From assembly GCA_022563685.1 (NCBI GenBank), contig JADFMY010000018.1, positions 1 through 36,264 of the forward strand: DNA of 36,264 nt. The letters run 5' to 3'. Below the pieces are notes generated by a model. It was not told where the DNA came from. It saw nothing but the letters and a program-made list of their open reading frames with translations, and made no database searches. Within the stretch, counting starts at the first letter, position 1. Each line of letters opens with the position of its first letter. The DNA comes from Pseudomonadota bacterium. Its GTDB lineage: Bacteria; Pseudomonadota; Gammaproteobacteria; GCA-001735895. The translations under genes and the position numbers were made by a program. This document shows, piece by piece, positions 8,140-15,465 of this stretch.

Positions 8140-8532
8140 TCAATCCCCGAATACTATCAGGCGATCCGAAGTAACAGCTGCTTCGATCAATTGGCCGAGA
8201 CCCGAAATCTGAAATCCTGGCGCGATATTGGCGAACTTCTTACCGTGGCGTTTCGACTCCTTTTCGTCCATAACACCTCGACGCTGAGCCGCAGCGATAC
8301 AAACCACCATATCGAGTTCATATTGCTCTGCCAGTTCGGACCACAATGCCTGAAGGTTTCTGTCATCCTGCGGTGGGGCTCCCATCATCGTGCCATTATT
8401 CACCCCGTCGTGATAAAAAAACACCCGATGGATTTCGTGACCATTTTCGAGCGCCGCAAGGGTAAAGCGATATGCGCTATCCGAGGCTTGATGGGTGAAG
8501 GGCCCAGTATTGACCTGAATGGTAAATTTCAT
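8140..8532 (-). CDS. dsrE: DsrE, sulfurtransferase subunit of DsrEFH
   Basis: This 130-residue protein is the catalytic subunit of the DsrEFH complex. The active cysteine is Cys78, in V-C-I-A-A-A-Q-R-R-G-V, the same number as in the Allochromatium protein. The N-terminal half has the family pattern F-Y-H-D-G-V followed by an N/P-rich loop. It accepts sulfur (from rhodanese/TusA-type donors elsewhere in the genome) and passes it to DsrC. It lies 13 bases after dsrB. The presence of dsrEFH is a marker of the oxidative Dsr pathway. Confidence 0.96.
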   Translation of the reverse strand: MKFTIQVNTGPFTHQASDSAYRFTLAALENGHEIHRVFFYHDGVNNGTMMGAPPQDDRNLQALWSELAEQYELDMVVCIAAAQRRGVMDEKESKRHGKKFANIAPGFQISGLGQLIEAAVTSDRLIVFGD

Positions 8533-8545
8533 TGCCAGGGTGTTA

Positions 8546-9619
8546 CTAGAATCTAATGTGGGTCGATGCGTTCAGGCTATTTCTTGCCCCACGCCAATTG
8601 TCGATATGAAACTTGGTAAAAGGTAACCCCGTGAGTTCGAAGAACCGGGTCCAGCCGATCCGTTCGATCCAGTCGTTGATACGTTCCCAGTCTTTGGCAT
8701 CTTCCTTATAGGTATTCAGAATCTTTTTTACGATTGCGGTTGCTTCGGGCCAACGTGGCGGATTATTCGGGATACCGGCTGCGACCAGCTTTTGGAAGGT
8801 CGGCTTGCCGCGCGCGTTGGAATGATTGCCGCCAACCCAGATGGCCAGCTTCGAATGTTCGGCATCGTTGATCTGCATCGGGGGGCAGGGTGGGTAACAG
8901 GCGCCACAGCAAATACATTTCTTTTCGTCTACTTCGAGCGACGGCTTGCCGTTGACCATTGCCGGCCTGATCGCCGCGACCGGGCAGCGCGCCACCACGG
9001 ATGGTCGTTCGCACACATTGGCAACCAGGTCGTGATTGATTTTCGGTGGCTTGGTATGTTGAACATTGATCGCTATATCACCCTGGCCACCGCAATTGAT
9101 CTGGCAGCAGGAAGTCGTGATATGAACCCGGTTCGGCATATTCCAGTTTTTGAATTCATCGATCAATTCATCCATCATCGCCTTTACCACACCCGAAGCA
9201 TCGGTTCCCGGGATATCGCAATGCAACCAGCCCTGGGTATGCGCAATGCTGGTGACCGAATTCTTCGTACCACCGACGACAAACCCATTCGAAGTCAATG
9301 CATCGATCAGGGGTTGCACGCGTTCCTCTTCGGTGACGAAAAATTCCAGATTGCTGCGCATGGTAAAGTGAATATGGCCATCGGCGTATTGGTCAGCAAT
9401 ATCGCACAGAGTACGCAGGCTAAACACGTCGAGGATTCGCTGCGTGGCTACCTTGACGGTATAAATCGCATCGCCGCCGTGGGCAACGTGTTTGAGCACG
9501 CCCGGTTGCGGGTCTTCGTGATAAGCCCAGTTGCCGTAATGTTTACGCATCATCGGATGCATATTTTTGAATCCGTCGGGGCAACCCGATTCGATCGGCA
9601 GGCGAGGAGTTTCAGCCAT
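8546..9619 (-). CDS. dsrB: DsrB, reverse sulfite reductase beta subunit
   Basis: This 357-residue subunit pairs with DsrA. Siroheme-[4Fe-4S] ligands are visible in T-S-C-C-Q-I-N-C-G-G-Q-G-D-I-A, with the later cysteines in V-C-E-R-P-S-V-V-A-R-C-P. An inserted ferredoxin domain carries C-I-C-C-G-A-C-Y-P-P-C-P. The upstream part has the substrate-binding R-S-N-L-E-F-F region. In sulfur oxidizers the alpha2beta2 enzyme converts DsrC-bound sulfur to sulfite in the cytoplasm. It starts 18 bases after dsrA, so the two are cotranscribed. Confidence 0.97.
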   Translation of the reverse strand: MAETPRLPIESGCPDGFKNMHPMMRKHYGNWAYHEDPQPGVLKHVAHGGDAIYTVKVATQRILDVFSLRTLCDIADQYADGHIHFTMRSNLEFFVTEEERVQPLIDALTSNGFVVGGTKNSVTSIAHTQGWLHCDIPGTDASGVVKAMMDELIDEFKNWNMPNRVHITTSCCQINCGGQGDIAINVQHTKPPKINHDLVANVCERPSVVARCPVAAIRPAMVNGKPSLEVDEKKCICCGACYPPCPPMQINDAEHSKLAIWVGGNHSNARGKPTFQKLVAAGIPNNPPRWPEATAIVKKILNTYKEDAKDWERINDWIERIGWTRFFELTGLPFTKFHIDNWRGARNSLNASTHIRF

Positions 9620-9637
9620 AAATAGTATCCCTATGTG

Positions 9638-10900
9638 TTAAATCGAGGGTCGTGCTTTGGTCTTATCGGCCCTGGAATCGAACCATTTCTTCGCTTCTGC
9701 ATCCCAGTCGTCGAGACGCACGTAAGAACTCTGGCGCGGACTATCGATCATATTCGGATCAACCTCGATACCGATCCCTTCGAGGAAATTGGGTAGACCG
9801 ATGCGTTCGATCATTTCTCCGCAGCGTTCGTGCTCTAAAGCGTTTTCCGACCAGAAGTCGATCACCTCTTCGGCCATTTCGGTGAGCTTTTCAAAATCCT
9901 GATCGGTTTTAAGCGGCATAAATGGCACGATTACGGTTCCCATCAGGTCGCCGATTTTGAGCGTGCGCTTACCGCCGATACAAATTGTTGCACCTTTATC
10001 CAGGCCCGGAGAAAGAGCCTTGGGTAAAGCGTTAAGGCAGTGCATACACCGCACGCAGTTGCGATTATCGACCTCGAGGGTATCGTCGTCGTTGATTTTT
10101 AATGCCTTGGTTGGGCAACGGGACACAATATTCTCGTTGATATAGTCATGTCCTTTCAACTTGATATAAGCCTTAAATGCTTCCTGATCCACGCGCATAT
10201 CGTCACGCCAGGTGCCGATAATGGCAAAGTCCGAGCGTTCGATGGCATTCTGGCAATCGTTACCACAGCCTGATATTTTGAATTTAAACTTGTAAGGCAG
10301 CGCGGGACGGTGGATATCGTCGGTGAAGTTATTGATCACAGTGCGATGAATGCGCTGTTCATCCAGGCAGGACTGCTCGCACCTGGCGGCACCGATACAG
10401 GACATCGAGGTACGCACATCGGGGCCGGCACCGCCGAGATCGAAACCATATTCGTTTATTTCGTCGAAAAAACTCTGCGTACCCTTGGTCGTGGTACCGA
10501 TAAACATGATATTTCCGGTCTGACCGTGAAACGTGATCAGTCCGGAACCGTATTTTTCCCAGCTATCGGCGAGTTTTCTCAGTGTGTCGGTAGTGTAATG
10601 ATTGCCGGCAGGTGGCTGCACGCGAAGGGTATGAAATTCTTTCGATTCTGGAAATTTGTCGGCAACTTCTGAAAAACGCGGGATGACCCCTGCGCCATAA
10701 CCATAGATTGAAACCGTACCGCCTTTCCAGTACCCCTTTCGAGTTTCATACGAATGCTCGAGTTGTCCTAGCAGACTATTGGCGACGCCGTTGATGCGCT
10801 GATCAGGGTGCTGGTCGCGCAATCGCTTGATACCGCTGATAAAACTGGGCCAGGGTCCATTCTCGAGTTCGTCGAGCATCGGCGTATCATGTTTGTCCAT
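9638..10900 (-). CDS. dsrA: DsrA, reverse sulfite reductase alpha subunit
   Basis: This 420-residue alpha subunit is the first gene of the operon. Siroheme-cluster ligands appear as C-I-G-A-A-R-C-E-Q-S-C and S-G-C-G-N-D-C-Q-N-A. The ferredoxin insert has R-C-P-T-K-A-L and C-V-R-C-M-H-C. Sulfite-binding basic residues are expected in the T-L-R-V-Q-P-P region. Length and motif order match DsrA throughout. Neighbouring dsrEFH and dsrL indicate the oxidative direction. The ATG at 10900 has an upstream GGGAGAG-type ribosome site (minus strand of 10907-10914). Confidence 0.97.
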   Translation of the reverse strand: MDKHDTPMLDELENGPWPSFISGIKRLRDQHPDQRINGVANSLLGQLEHSYETRKGYWKGGTVSIYGYGAGVIPRFSEVADKFPESKEFHTLRVQPPAGNHYTTDTLRKLADSWEKYGSGLITFHGQTGNIMFIGTTTKGTQSFFDEINEYGFDLGGAGPDVRTSMSCIGAARCEQSCLDEQRIHRTVINNFTDDIHRPALPYKFKFKISGCGNDCQNAIERSDFAIIGTWRDDMRVDQEAFKAYIKLKGHDYINENIVSRCPTKALKINDDDTLEVDNRNCVRCMHCLNALPKALSPGLDKGATICIGGKRTLKIGDLMGTVIVPFMPLKTDQDFEKLTEMAEEVIDFWSENALEHERCGEMIERIGLPNFLEGIGIEVDPNMIDSPRQSSYVRLDDWDAEAKKWFDSRADKTKARPSI

Positions 10901-10959
10901 CGGTATTCTCTCCCGTTAAGACTTCCCAGGTTCAATTCGCGCATTCAGCCACGCGCTTT

Positions 10960-10977
10960 TTAGCGAATTATCGCTAA
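10960..10977. repeat. Inverted repeat upstream of dsrA (possible operator)
   Basis: The sequence TTAGCG-AATTAT-CGCTAA has perfect 6-base arms with a 6-base spacer. It lies about 60 bases before the dsrA start, where an operator for the dsr operon could lie. I recognise no known regulator motif. Confidence 0.4.
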
Positions 10978-11001
10978 TGCAACACAGCTTAGACTGTGCC
11001 A

Positions 11002-11007
11002 TATAAT
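11002..11007 (+). promoter_or_regulatory. Possible -10 element for the divergent plus-strand genes
   Basis: A perfect TATAAT lies at 11002-11007. The matching -35 (10979-10984, GCAACA) agrees at only three positions with the consensus. If used, it would give a leader of about 115 bases before the 129-aa gene, containing the two inverted repeats at 11008-11030 and 11082-11102. Weak support. Confidence 0.3.
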
Positions 11008-11030
11008 CCCACCATTCATCTGATGGGGGG
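11008..11030. repeat. Imperfect inverted repeat in the dsrA divergent region
   Basis: The arms CCCACCAT (11008-11015) and ATGGGGGG (11023-11030) pair with one mismatch around a 7-base loop; a run of seven Gs ends the site. It could be an operator or RNA hairpin; nothing further can be said. Confidence 0.3.
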
Positions 11031-11081
11031 GAGTATTCCTGTGTGCTTACCCCGATAGAGATATACCTCGACCGGGGCTCA

Positions 11082-11102
11082 AATCGTTAGGATTTAACGA
11101 TT
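11082..11102. repeat. Perfect inverted repeat before the 129-aa gene
   Basis: AATCGTTA and TAACGATT form perfect 8-base arms around GGATT. The site is 26 bases upstream of the ATG at 11129, so as DNA it could be a repressor site and as RNA a hairpin near the start. This gene lacks a clear Shine-Dalgarno sequence, which makes the site more notable. Confidence 0.45.
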
Positions 11103-11128
11103 GGAATTTAAAGTCTAATTCAAACCAA

Positions 11129-11518
11129 ATGCAAGCTTTCAAATTATCCAGTCGATCCGATTTCGACACCTGGTCGAAGTGGAAACTATCGCTTTATTCA
11201 CCCGATCGAATCGAGCGTTTGCGCAAGCTGATTGAAATTAGCCCTGACGAGCCGTTGCAGCCAAAGCCACGCGCGAAATTGCGACAAAATATCAATGATT
11301 TCAATTTTGCCTTATATCGAATTAACGATTCTGATAATTTCGATTTAGCTGCCCTATCGCGGCTCGGCAGGCTATTTGGCCTGTCACAACTGGATGCCAA
11401 TCTGTGTGCCGAAGACGACCGTATTACGATTATTACCGATCGCTCGGGCCAGGATGACGCAGACCATCGGCGAGTCTACTATCGCGCACGGTATTATAGC
11501 CGGATCGCATTGACCTGA
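11129..11518 (+). CDS. Uncharacterised 129-aa protein divergent from dsrA
   Basis: I do not recognise this protein. It is soluble, has no signal peptide or membrane segment, and is rich in charged residues. The middle part (P-R-A-K-L-R-Q-N-I-N-D-F-N-F-A-L-Y-R-I) and a helix-like L-S-R-L-G-R-L-F-G-L-S-Q-L-D stand out. It is the first gene of a plus-strand group (129-aa, 62-aa, Cas6-like, 67-aa) with short gaps (9 bases to the next gene). No good ribosome site precedes its ATG. The coding call rests on its length, on the tight spacing with the next gene, and on the lack of any better frame on either strand. Confidence 0.65.
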   Translation: MQAFKLSSRSDFDTWSKWKLSLYSPDRIERLRKLIEISPDEPLQPKPRAKLRQNINDFNFALYRINDSDNFDLAALSRLGRLFGLSQLDANLCAEDDRITIITDRSGQDDADHRRVYYRARYYSRIALT

Positions 11519-11527
11519 GAGCACCAC

Positions 11528-11716
11528 ATGCTATACCTCAGTGAAGTTTTGATACAAAACCCCGACCTTGAGTCGTTCGATGAATTAAAGCAGGTCATCG
11601 TCGAACGGGCGAAGCAGGGTGAAGTGTTTTTTCAAATGGATATTAAACCGCCGTATTTCGATACGCCGCCCAGATGGGAAGATCAACTCGAAGCTGTGTT
11701 TAGCTCGGTCAGATAG
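11528..11716 (+). CDS. Uncharacterised 62-aa protein
   Basis: This small soluble protein has an amphipathic first half (S-E-V-L-I-Q-N-P-D-L-E-S-F-D-E-L) and a second half with F-F-Q-M-D-I-K-P-P-Y-F-D-T-P-P. I cannot place it in a family. It begins 9 bases after the 129-aa gene and its stop is one base before the ATG of the Cas6-like gene, so all three are very likely cotranslated. This packing is the best evidence that it is real. It may be a partner of the Cas6-like protein, which is inference only. Confidence 0.62.
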   Translation: MLYLSEVLIQNPDLESFDELKQVIVERAKQGEVFFQMDIKPPYFDTPPRWEDQLEAVFSSVR

Positions 11717-11717
11717 C

Positions 11718-12392
11718 ATGTACTGGCAGGAAACCGAAGACGACCCGGACACCTACCAAATTTCGAACCAGGTGGTGGATCTGGTATTTGCGATTCAATG
11801 CAAGACCCTGCCACTCGATCATGGTAATGCCCTGTACCAGGCCGTGATCGGGTGCATTCCCTGGCTAGGCGATGAATCCCAGGCAGCGATTCATCAAATT
11901 CACGTGGCCGAATCGGCGCACGGCTGGAATCGACCAAAGGATCCATCGAGTGAACTGCTCTGGCCCTCGCGCAGGACCCGGCTGGTACTCAGGGTGCCGC
12001 AGCATCGGGTGGAAGATTGCCAGACGCTCACCGGCCGGACGCTCGATATCGAGGGTCATGAATTGACTATAGGTCCGGCAAAGCAAAAGCTGCTCAGCAA
12101 ATTAACCACGATATTCGCCCGTTACGTCGATACCGGTGGCAGCGATCTGGACCAGGAATTCATCCGGAATATGGCCGATATTTTGCAACGGCGGAAAATT
12201 CACCTGAACAAAATGATGAGTGGTCTGCTGGTAAAACACAGAACCGATGATGGGTATCTGCTGACGCGTAAGCTGATGCTGGCGGGCCTGAGTATCGAAG
12301 ACTCGGTTCGATTGCAGCAACAGGGAATAGGTAACAGGCAATTGATGGGAATAGGTATATTCCTGCCACATAAGGGGATAGATGCGATCTAG
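11718..12392 (+). CDS. Cas6-like RAMP protein (Cmx6 type), orphan
   Basis: The 224-residue product from the ATG at 11718 resembles the Cas6/Cmx6-type proteins annotated with type I-MYXAN systems. It has an N-terminal V-V-D-L-V-F-A-I-Q-C strand, I-H-Q-I-H-V-A-E-S-A-H-G-W with histidines that could be catalytic, T-R-L-V-L-R-V-P-Q-H-R, and a C-terminal glycine-rich loop (G-I-G-N-R-Q-L-M-G-I-G-I-F-L-P-H-K-G-I) typical of RAMP folds. Cas6 proteins cut CRISPR precursor RNA. No CRISPR array or other cas gene is in the window, so its substrate may be something else. The frame is open back to 11619, but that part overlaps the 62-aa gene. Family assignment is from memory of such sequences and not verified. 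Confidence 0.75.
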   Translation: MYWQETEDDPDTYQISNQVVDLVFAIQCKTLPLDHGNALYQAVIGCIPWLGDESQAAIHQIHVAESAHGWNRPKDPSSELLWPSRRTRLVLRVPQHRVEDCQTLTGRTLDIEGHELTIGPAKQKLLSKLTTIFARYVDTGGSDLDQEFIRNMADILQRRKIHLNKMMSGLLVKHRTDDGYLLTRKLMLAGLSIEDSVRLQQQGIGNRQLMGIGIFLPHKGIDAI

Positions 12393-12475
12393 CGTGGCTA
12401 GTACCACTAAGGTGATAGTGACCAGGACAATTAAACAGTCTATATTGAACCGATATTTGCCAGGAGACACTCCGG

Positions 12476-12679
12476 ATGCCCGACAAAAAAGCCCTGATCG
12501 CCGAACTGATCGCGATGCAAAAGAAGTTTATCGACTATGAACACGAGCATGGTGTTGAAATGAAAGACTATTTTGCTCCCGCCCCTGGCCATCCACTCGA
12601 AGGATACAAGGAGACCTTCACGGAAAAAGCGATGGAACTGGTCGATCTCGCGCACAAGGAAAAGGGATCGCATCGCTAA
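12476..12679 (+). CDS. Small 67-aa conserved-looking protein
   Basis: This is a 67-residue soluble, charged protein with an AGGAG ribosome site about nine bases before its ATG. A helical first part (K-K-A-L-I-A-E-L-I-A-M-Q-K-K-F-I) leads to Y-E-H-E-H-G-V and the turn P-A-P-G-H-P-L-E-G-Y. It resembles small uncharacterised proteins I have seen in sulfur-oxidizing bacteria, but I know of no function. It lies 83 bases after the Cas6-like gene and may be in the same transcript. Confidence 0.7.
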   Translation: MPDKKALIAELIAMQKKFIDYEHEHGVEMKDYFAPAPGHPLEGYKETFTEKAMELVDLAHKEKGSHR

Positions 12680-12791
12680 TCTATTTTGTTATCTCCAACT
12701 ATATCCGCTCCCCGTTAGCAGACGCTCAAATATTTTACCGCTTGTTCCACGTACGGCACCTTGCTGCATATTGCGGATACACAGCAAGCAT

Positions 12792-12813
12792 AAAAAACCC
12801 TGCCGAAGCGGGG
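12792..12813 (-). terminator. Rho-independent terminator with UUCG loop
   Basis: Read on the minus strand, CCCCGC-TTCG-GCAGGG forms a 6-bp stem (one G-T pair) closed by the very stable UUCG tetraloop and followed by six Ts (12797-12792). It lies about 70 bases after the stop of the cyclic-nucleotide-binding-domain gene and should end its transcript. On the plus strand the tail is only CTTTC, so it is weaker in that direction. Confidence 0.8.
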
Positions 12814-12882
12814 CTTTCATTACTTCGTCTTAAAAAATTTCCTACTGGCTGGAAAGCAATTTACATGCGACAAACCCGGAAC

Positions 12883-13356
12883 TTAAGCGAATCCTGGCGG
12901 ATCCCACTGATCCATCATTTTCTGACGAGCGGCATCGAGCCGCTCGGACATCAACGCCGCGAAACGCTTGAACAATTCGTAGCCGAATTTCGGGTCTTCC
13001 TCGCAACGCGCCAATATGACGCTGCCGTCAAACTGGAGCAAATCCGAATTTTCCACCGCCCGGGCCTGGAAGCTCCACCGGTAAGGCGGAATTAGCCAGG
13101 ACCAGCCGAGTATTTGATCTTCGCCCAAAGCTTGCATTTCAAGCGGCGGCCCCATCAGCGCCGGCACCTGGACAGATACTTGCCCATTGCGCAACAGATA
13201 GAATTTATCTGCATGCTCTCCATGATGAAACAAGACATCGCCCTTCTTGATCCGCAGCACCGTGGCGGAGTTCGACAGGAACTTCATAAAGCTGCCATCC
13301 AGTCCGTTGAAAAATGCATGGTTGACCAGATAATCTTCGATCGACTGCTTACTCAT
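12883..13356 (-). CDS. Stand-alone cyclic nucleotide-binding domain protein
   Basis: This 157-residue protein has the cNMP-binding beta-roll of the Crp family: K-K-G-D-V-L-F-H-H-G-E-H-A-D-K-F-Y-L-L, then G-Q-V-S-V-Q-V-P and a core ending L-G-W-S-W-L-I-P-P. After the domain only a helix (F-A-A-L-M-S-E-R-L-D-A-A-R-Q) remains. No DNA-binding helix-turn-helix is present, so it is not a normal Crp/Fnr regulator and may act through protein contacts. Two ATGs are possible (13371 and 13356); I prefer 13356, which has GGAG nine bases upstream. It is monocistronic and has its own terminator. The ligand cannot be read from the sequence. Confidence 0.85.
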   Translation of the reverse strand: MSKQSIEDYLVNHAFFNGLDGSFMKFLSNSATVLRIKKGDVLFHHGEHADKFYLLRNGQVSVQVPALMGPPLEMQALGEDQILGWSWLIPPYRWSFQARAVENSDLLQFDGSVILARCEEDPKFGYELFKRFAALMSERLDAARQKMMDQWDPPGFA

Positions 13357-13371
13357 TTCTCTTGTCTCCAT

Positions 13372-13791
13372 AGCCTTAGGTCAGGATAACCATTATCAGG
13401 CCCCCGTTGGTACTTTTTATTGATCCATAGCAATAAGAGGATAATTAATCAAAAGGATATAACAAAGGATATATTTATATGATTTCTTAGTGCCTCTTTT
13501 GTGTACGAAGCAGGAGTTTTTAGACTGAAAATGAATCACAGTTTCCAGTAAGCAGCCGTTCCAAATTCCGCTAGAAGCGGCTCTTCACGGCACACACCAG
13601 CCGTTGAGCCTACGAAAGCAGCAGCAGGTAATCGGTATGCCTGGCGGCTGAGGATCGACTGGATTGGCCGACGGAAAGGGGCAAAGTTCGAGAGTGTCGG
13701 GGGGATTCAGTCAGATTTCAAATGTTCCAGGGCCAGCTTCGAAAGAATCAAGTAATATAGGGTTCTTCCAGAGATTTCCGGGAATTATTAA
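13372..13791. other. 420-base stretch without a gene
   Basis: I see no convincing gene on either strand. The part next to the cNMP-domain gene is AT-rich and holds an inverted repeat TTATTG-8-CAATAA (13417-13436) and a direct repeat of AAAGGATATA at 13452-13461 and 13464-13473; both could belong to the promoter of that minus-strand gene. The remainder is GC-richer and featureless, with a GCAGCCGTTCCA element near 13552 that resembles GCAGTCGTTCCA near 14459. Confidence 0.5.
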
Positions 13792-14523
13792 ATGCCTGTG
13801 TCTGAGAACTATCCCATAAGACTTGCCAGGCGCGTAGACGCCAGGCAAATCGCAATTCTGTCGCGAGACCTGATCGAGACAGGGCTGGGCTGGTCCTGGA
13901 CCCCGGCGCGCGTGGTTCTCAGTATCAATAGCAAAAACTCCGATGTTATCCTGGCTTACGACAAAAAAACCCTGCAGCTAGCAGGATTCGCGATTATGGA
14001 ATTTCACCAGCAATACGCCCATCTCAACCTGCTGGCGGTCCGGCCGGAAGTTCAGGGTTGCGGTGTAGGCAAGAGCCTGGTTGTTTGGTTGGAGCAGGTT
14101 GCCGTGGTGGCGGGCATCGGTGTTGTGTATCTGGAAACCCCGACCCACAACCGGCAAGCGCGTAACTTCTATCGGCGCTTAGCCTATAAGGAGATTCAAT
14201 CTGTACCCGGCTATTATCAGGGCAGGCGATCCGCCGTGCGTTTGGCACGGGATCTGTGGCTGACGCCGTGCAGTGAAAATCCCGGGGATAAAACAAAACA
14301 GACTCTCACTGCTCAGACGGGTCTCGATCCGCATATATTTTCAGCTCTCAACTTCTCTGGATTTTTACCACCGCCCATAATCGGACCAGGTGAATCCGTT
14401 AACGGCATAATCAATTTGCGCTACAGCCACGCTGAAAGCGAAAGGCAGCTTCCACATAGCAGTCGTTCCAGTTATTCATGGGCCCTTGCCAAATTGACTG
14501 GTTTGTCGTTCTATATCCGGTAA
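13792..14523 (+). CDS. GNAT-family N-acetyltransferase with anomalous C-terminal tail
   Basis: Residues 8-155 form a GNAT domain similar to RimI-type acetyltransferases. The acetyl-CoA loop Q-G-C-G-V-G-K-S is at 88-95, preceded by L-N-L-L-A-V-R-P, and the N-x-x-A-R-x-F-Y-x-R-x-A-Y motif follows near 120-132. The acceptor substrate cannot be told. The last 85 residues (about 158-243) are low in recognisable structure, with many Ser and Pro, and look like translated noncoding DNA. A stop may have been lost by mutation or frameshift after the domain. No strong ribosome site precedes the ATG. It stands alone between two gene-poor stretches. Confidence 0.8.
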   Translation: MPVSENYPIRLARRVDARQIAILSRDLIETGLGWSWTPARVVLSINSKNSDVILAYDKKTLQLAGFAIMEFHQQYAHLNLLAVRPEVQGCGVGKSLVVWLEQVAVVAGIGVVYLETPTHNRQARNFYRRLAYKEIQSVPGYYQGRRSAVRLARDLWLTPCSENPGDKTKQTLTAQTGLDPHIFSALNFSGFLPPPIIGPGESVNGIINLRYSHAESERQLPHSSRSSYSWALAKLTGLSFYIR

Positions 14524-14748
14524 TTTCCAACTTCCGTACACCCCGATAAATGCGTTTCAATCAGATTATAAATAGTACGCATCTTCGCAATGTTTGGTTA
14601 GTTGTCGATTATGGCCCAGGAGTCTTGCCCACATGCATCATTGTATGTTGCTGGCCAGGCGTTCAAGTATCGACCATCGCTGCGATCCGGGCATCGCGGG
14701 TTCGTTAAATTAATATAGGTGGTCGGACACAGTTCAAAGACGAATTCC

Positions 14749-15462
14749 ATGACAAGCGCAGACAAAAAGCTTCCTCAAAAATCGAGCAAGGCCGCAATTG
14801 ACGCGTTTCTAGAAAAAGTCAGTTCAACCCCGGTTACCAAGTCTGCCGGGGAGCGCGGGCGTTTGATATTTGCGATGGACGCAACTGCCAGTCGAGAACC
14901 CACCTGGGACCGGGCCTGTCATATTCAGGGCGAGATGTTCAAGGAAACAGCTGCTCTCGGCGGTTTGGATATTCAGCTTTGCTACTACCGTGGATTTGGT
15001 GAATTTAAAGCCAGTCAGTGGCTGTCTTCTTCGGATGAGTTGCTAAAACGCATAACAAGTGTATCTTGCCGGGGTGGTTATACGCAGATTGAAAAAGTAC
15101 TGCATCACGCGATAAAGCAGACAAAACAAAAGAAAGTTCAGGCGCTCGTGTTTGTTGGCGACTGCATGGAAGAAGACGTAGACCAGGTGTGCCAGTTGGC
15201 GGGTGAGTTGGGAATGCTCGGTGTGCCCGCTTTCCTGTTTCATGAAGGAGCAGAGCCTGTGGCACAACGGGCGTTTAAGCAGATCGCGCGGTTAACCGGT
15301 GGTGCCTATTGTTCCTTCGACGCCACGAGCGCCGGACAATTGCGCGACCTGTTGAGAGCAGTTGCCGTCTATGCAGCTGGCGGTCAGTCTGCATTGCAAG
15401 ATTTCAGTAAAGATCGCAGCGAGGTGGTGCGGAAACTAACGCGCCAGTTGGGCAAGGACTGA
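14749..15462 (+). CDS. VWA-domain protein
   Basis: From the ATG at 14749 the product has 237 residues; a GTG at 14719 would add ten. A von Willebrand A fold begins at G-R-L-I-F-A-M-D-A-T-A-S, a D-x-T-x-S variant of the metal-binding MIDAS motif. It continues through I-Q-L-C-Y-Y-R-G-F-G-E-F, C-R-G-G-Y-T-Q-I with the second MIDAS threonine, and A-L-V-F-V-G-D-C. There is no signal peptide, so it is probably cytoplasmic. It is followed 3 bases later by a membrane J-domain gene, and the two likely work together, perhaps as a chaperone-type pair. The precise role is unknown. Confidence 0.85.
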   Translation: MTSADKKLPQKSSKAAIDAFLEKVSSTPVTKSAGERGRLIFAMDATASREPTWDRACHIQGEMFKETAALGGLDIQLCYYRGFGEFKASQWLSSSDELLKRITSVSCRGGYTQIEKVLHHAIKQTKQKKVQALVFVGDCMEEDVDQVCQLAGELGMLGVPAFLFHEGAEPVAQRAFKQIARLTGGAYCSFDATSAGQLRDLLRAVAVYAAGGQSALQDFSKDRSEVVRKLTRQLGKD

Positions 15463-15465
15463 CCC

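Noticed and set aside
8792-9625. 277-codon plus-strand frame opposite dsrB
   Set aside because: It is a long shadow of dsrB on the other strand. Its sequence has no recognisable domain, while dsrB has all siroheme and Fe-S motifs.
13417-13436. FNR or Crp box near the cNMP-domain gene
   Set aside because: The arms TTATTG/CAATAA do not fit TTGAT-4-ATCAA or TGTGA-6-TCACA in sequence or spacing.
10901-13791. A CRISPR array that would go with the Cas6-like gene
   Set aside because: I looked for regularly spaced repeats of 25-40 bases around and beyond the gene and found only short inverted or direct repeats. No array is visible in the window.
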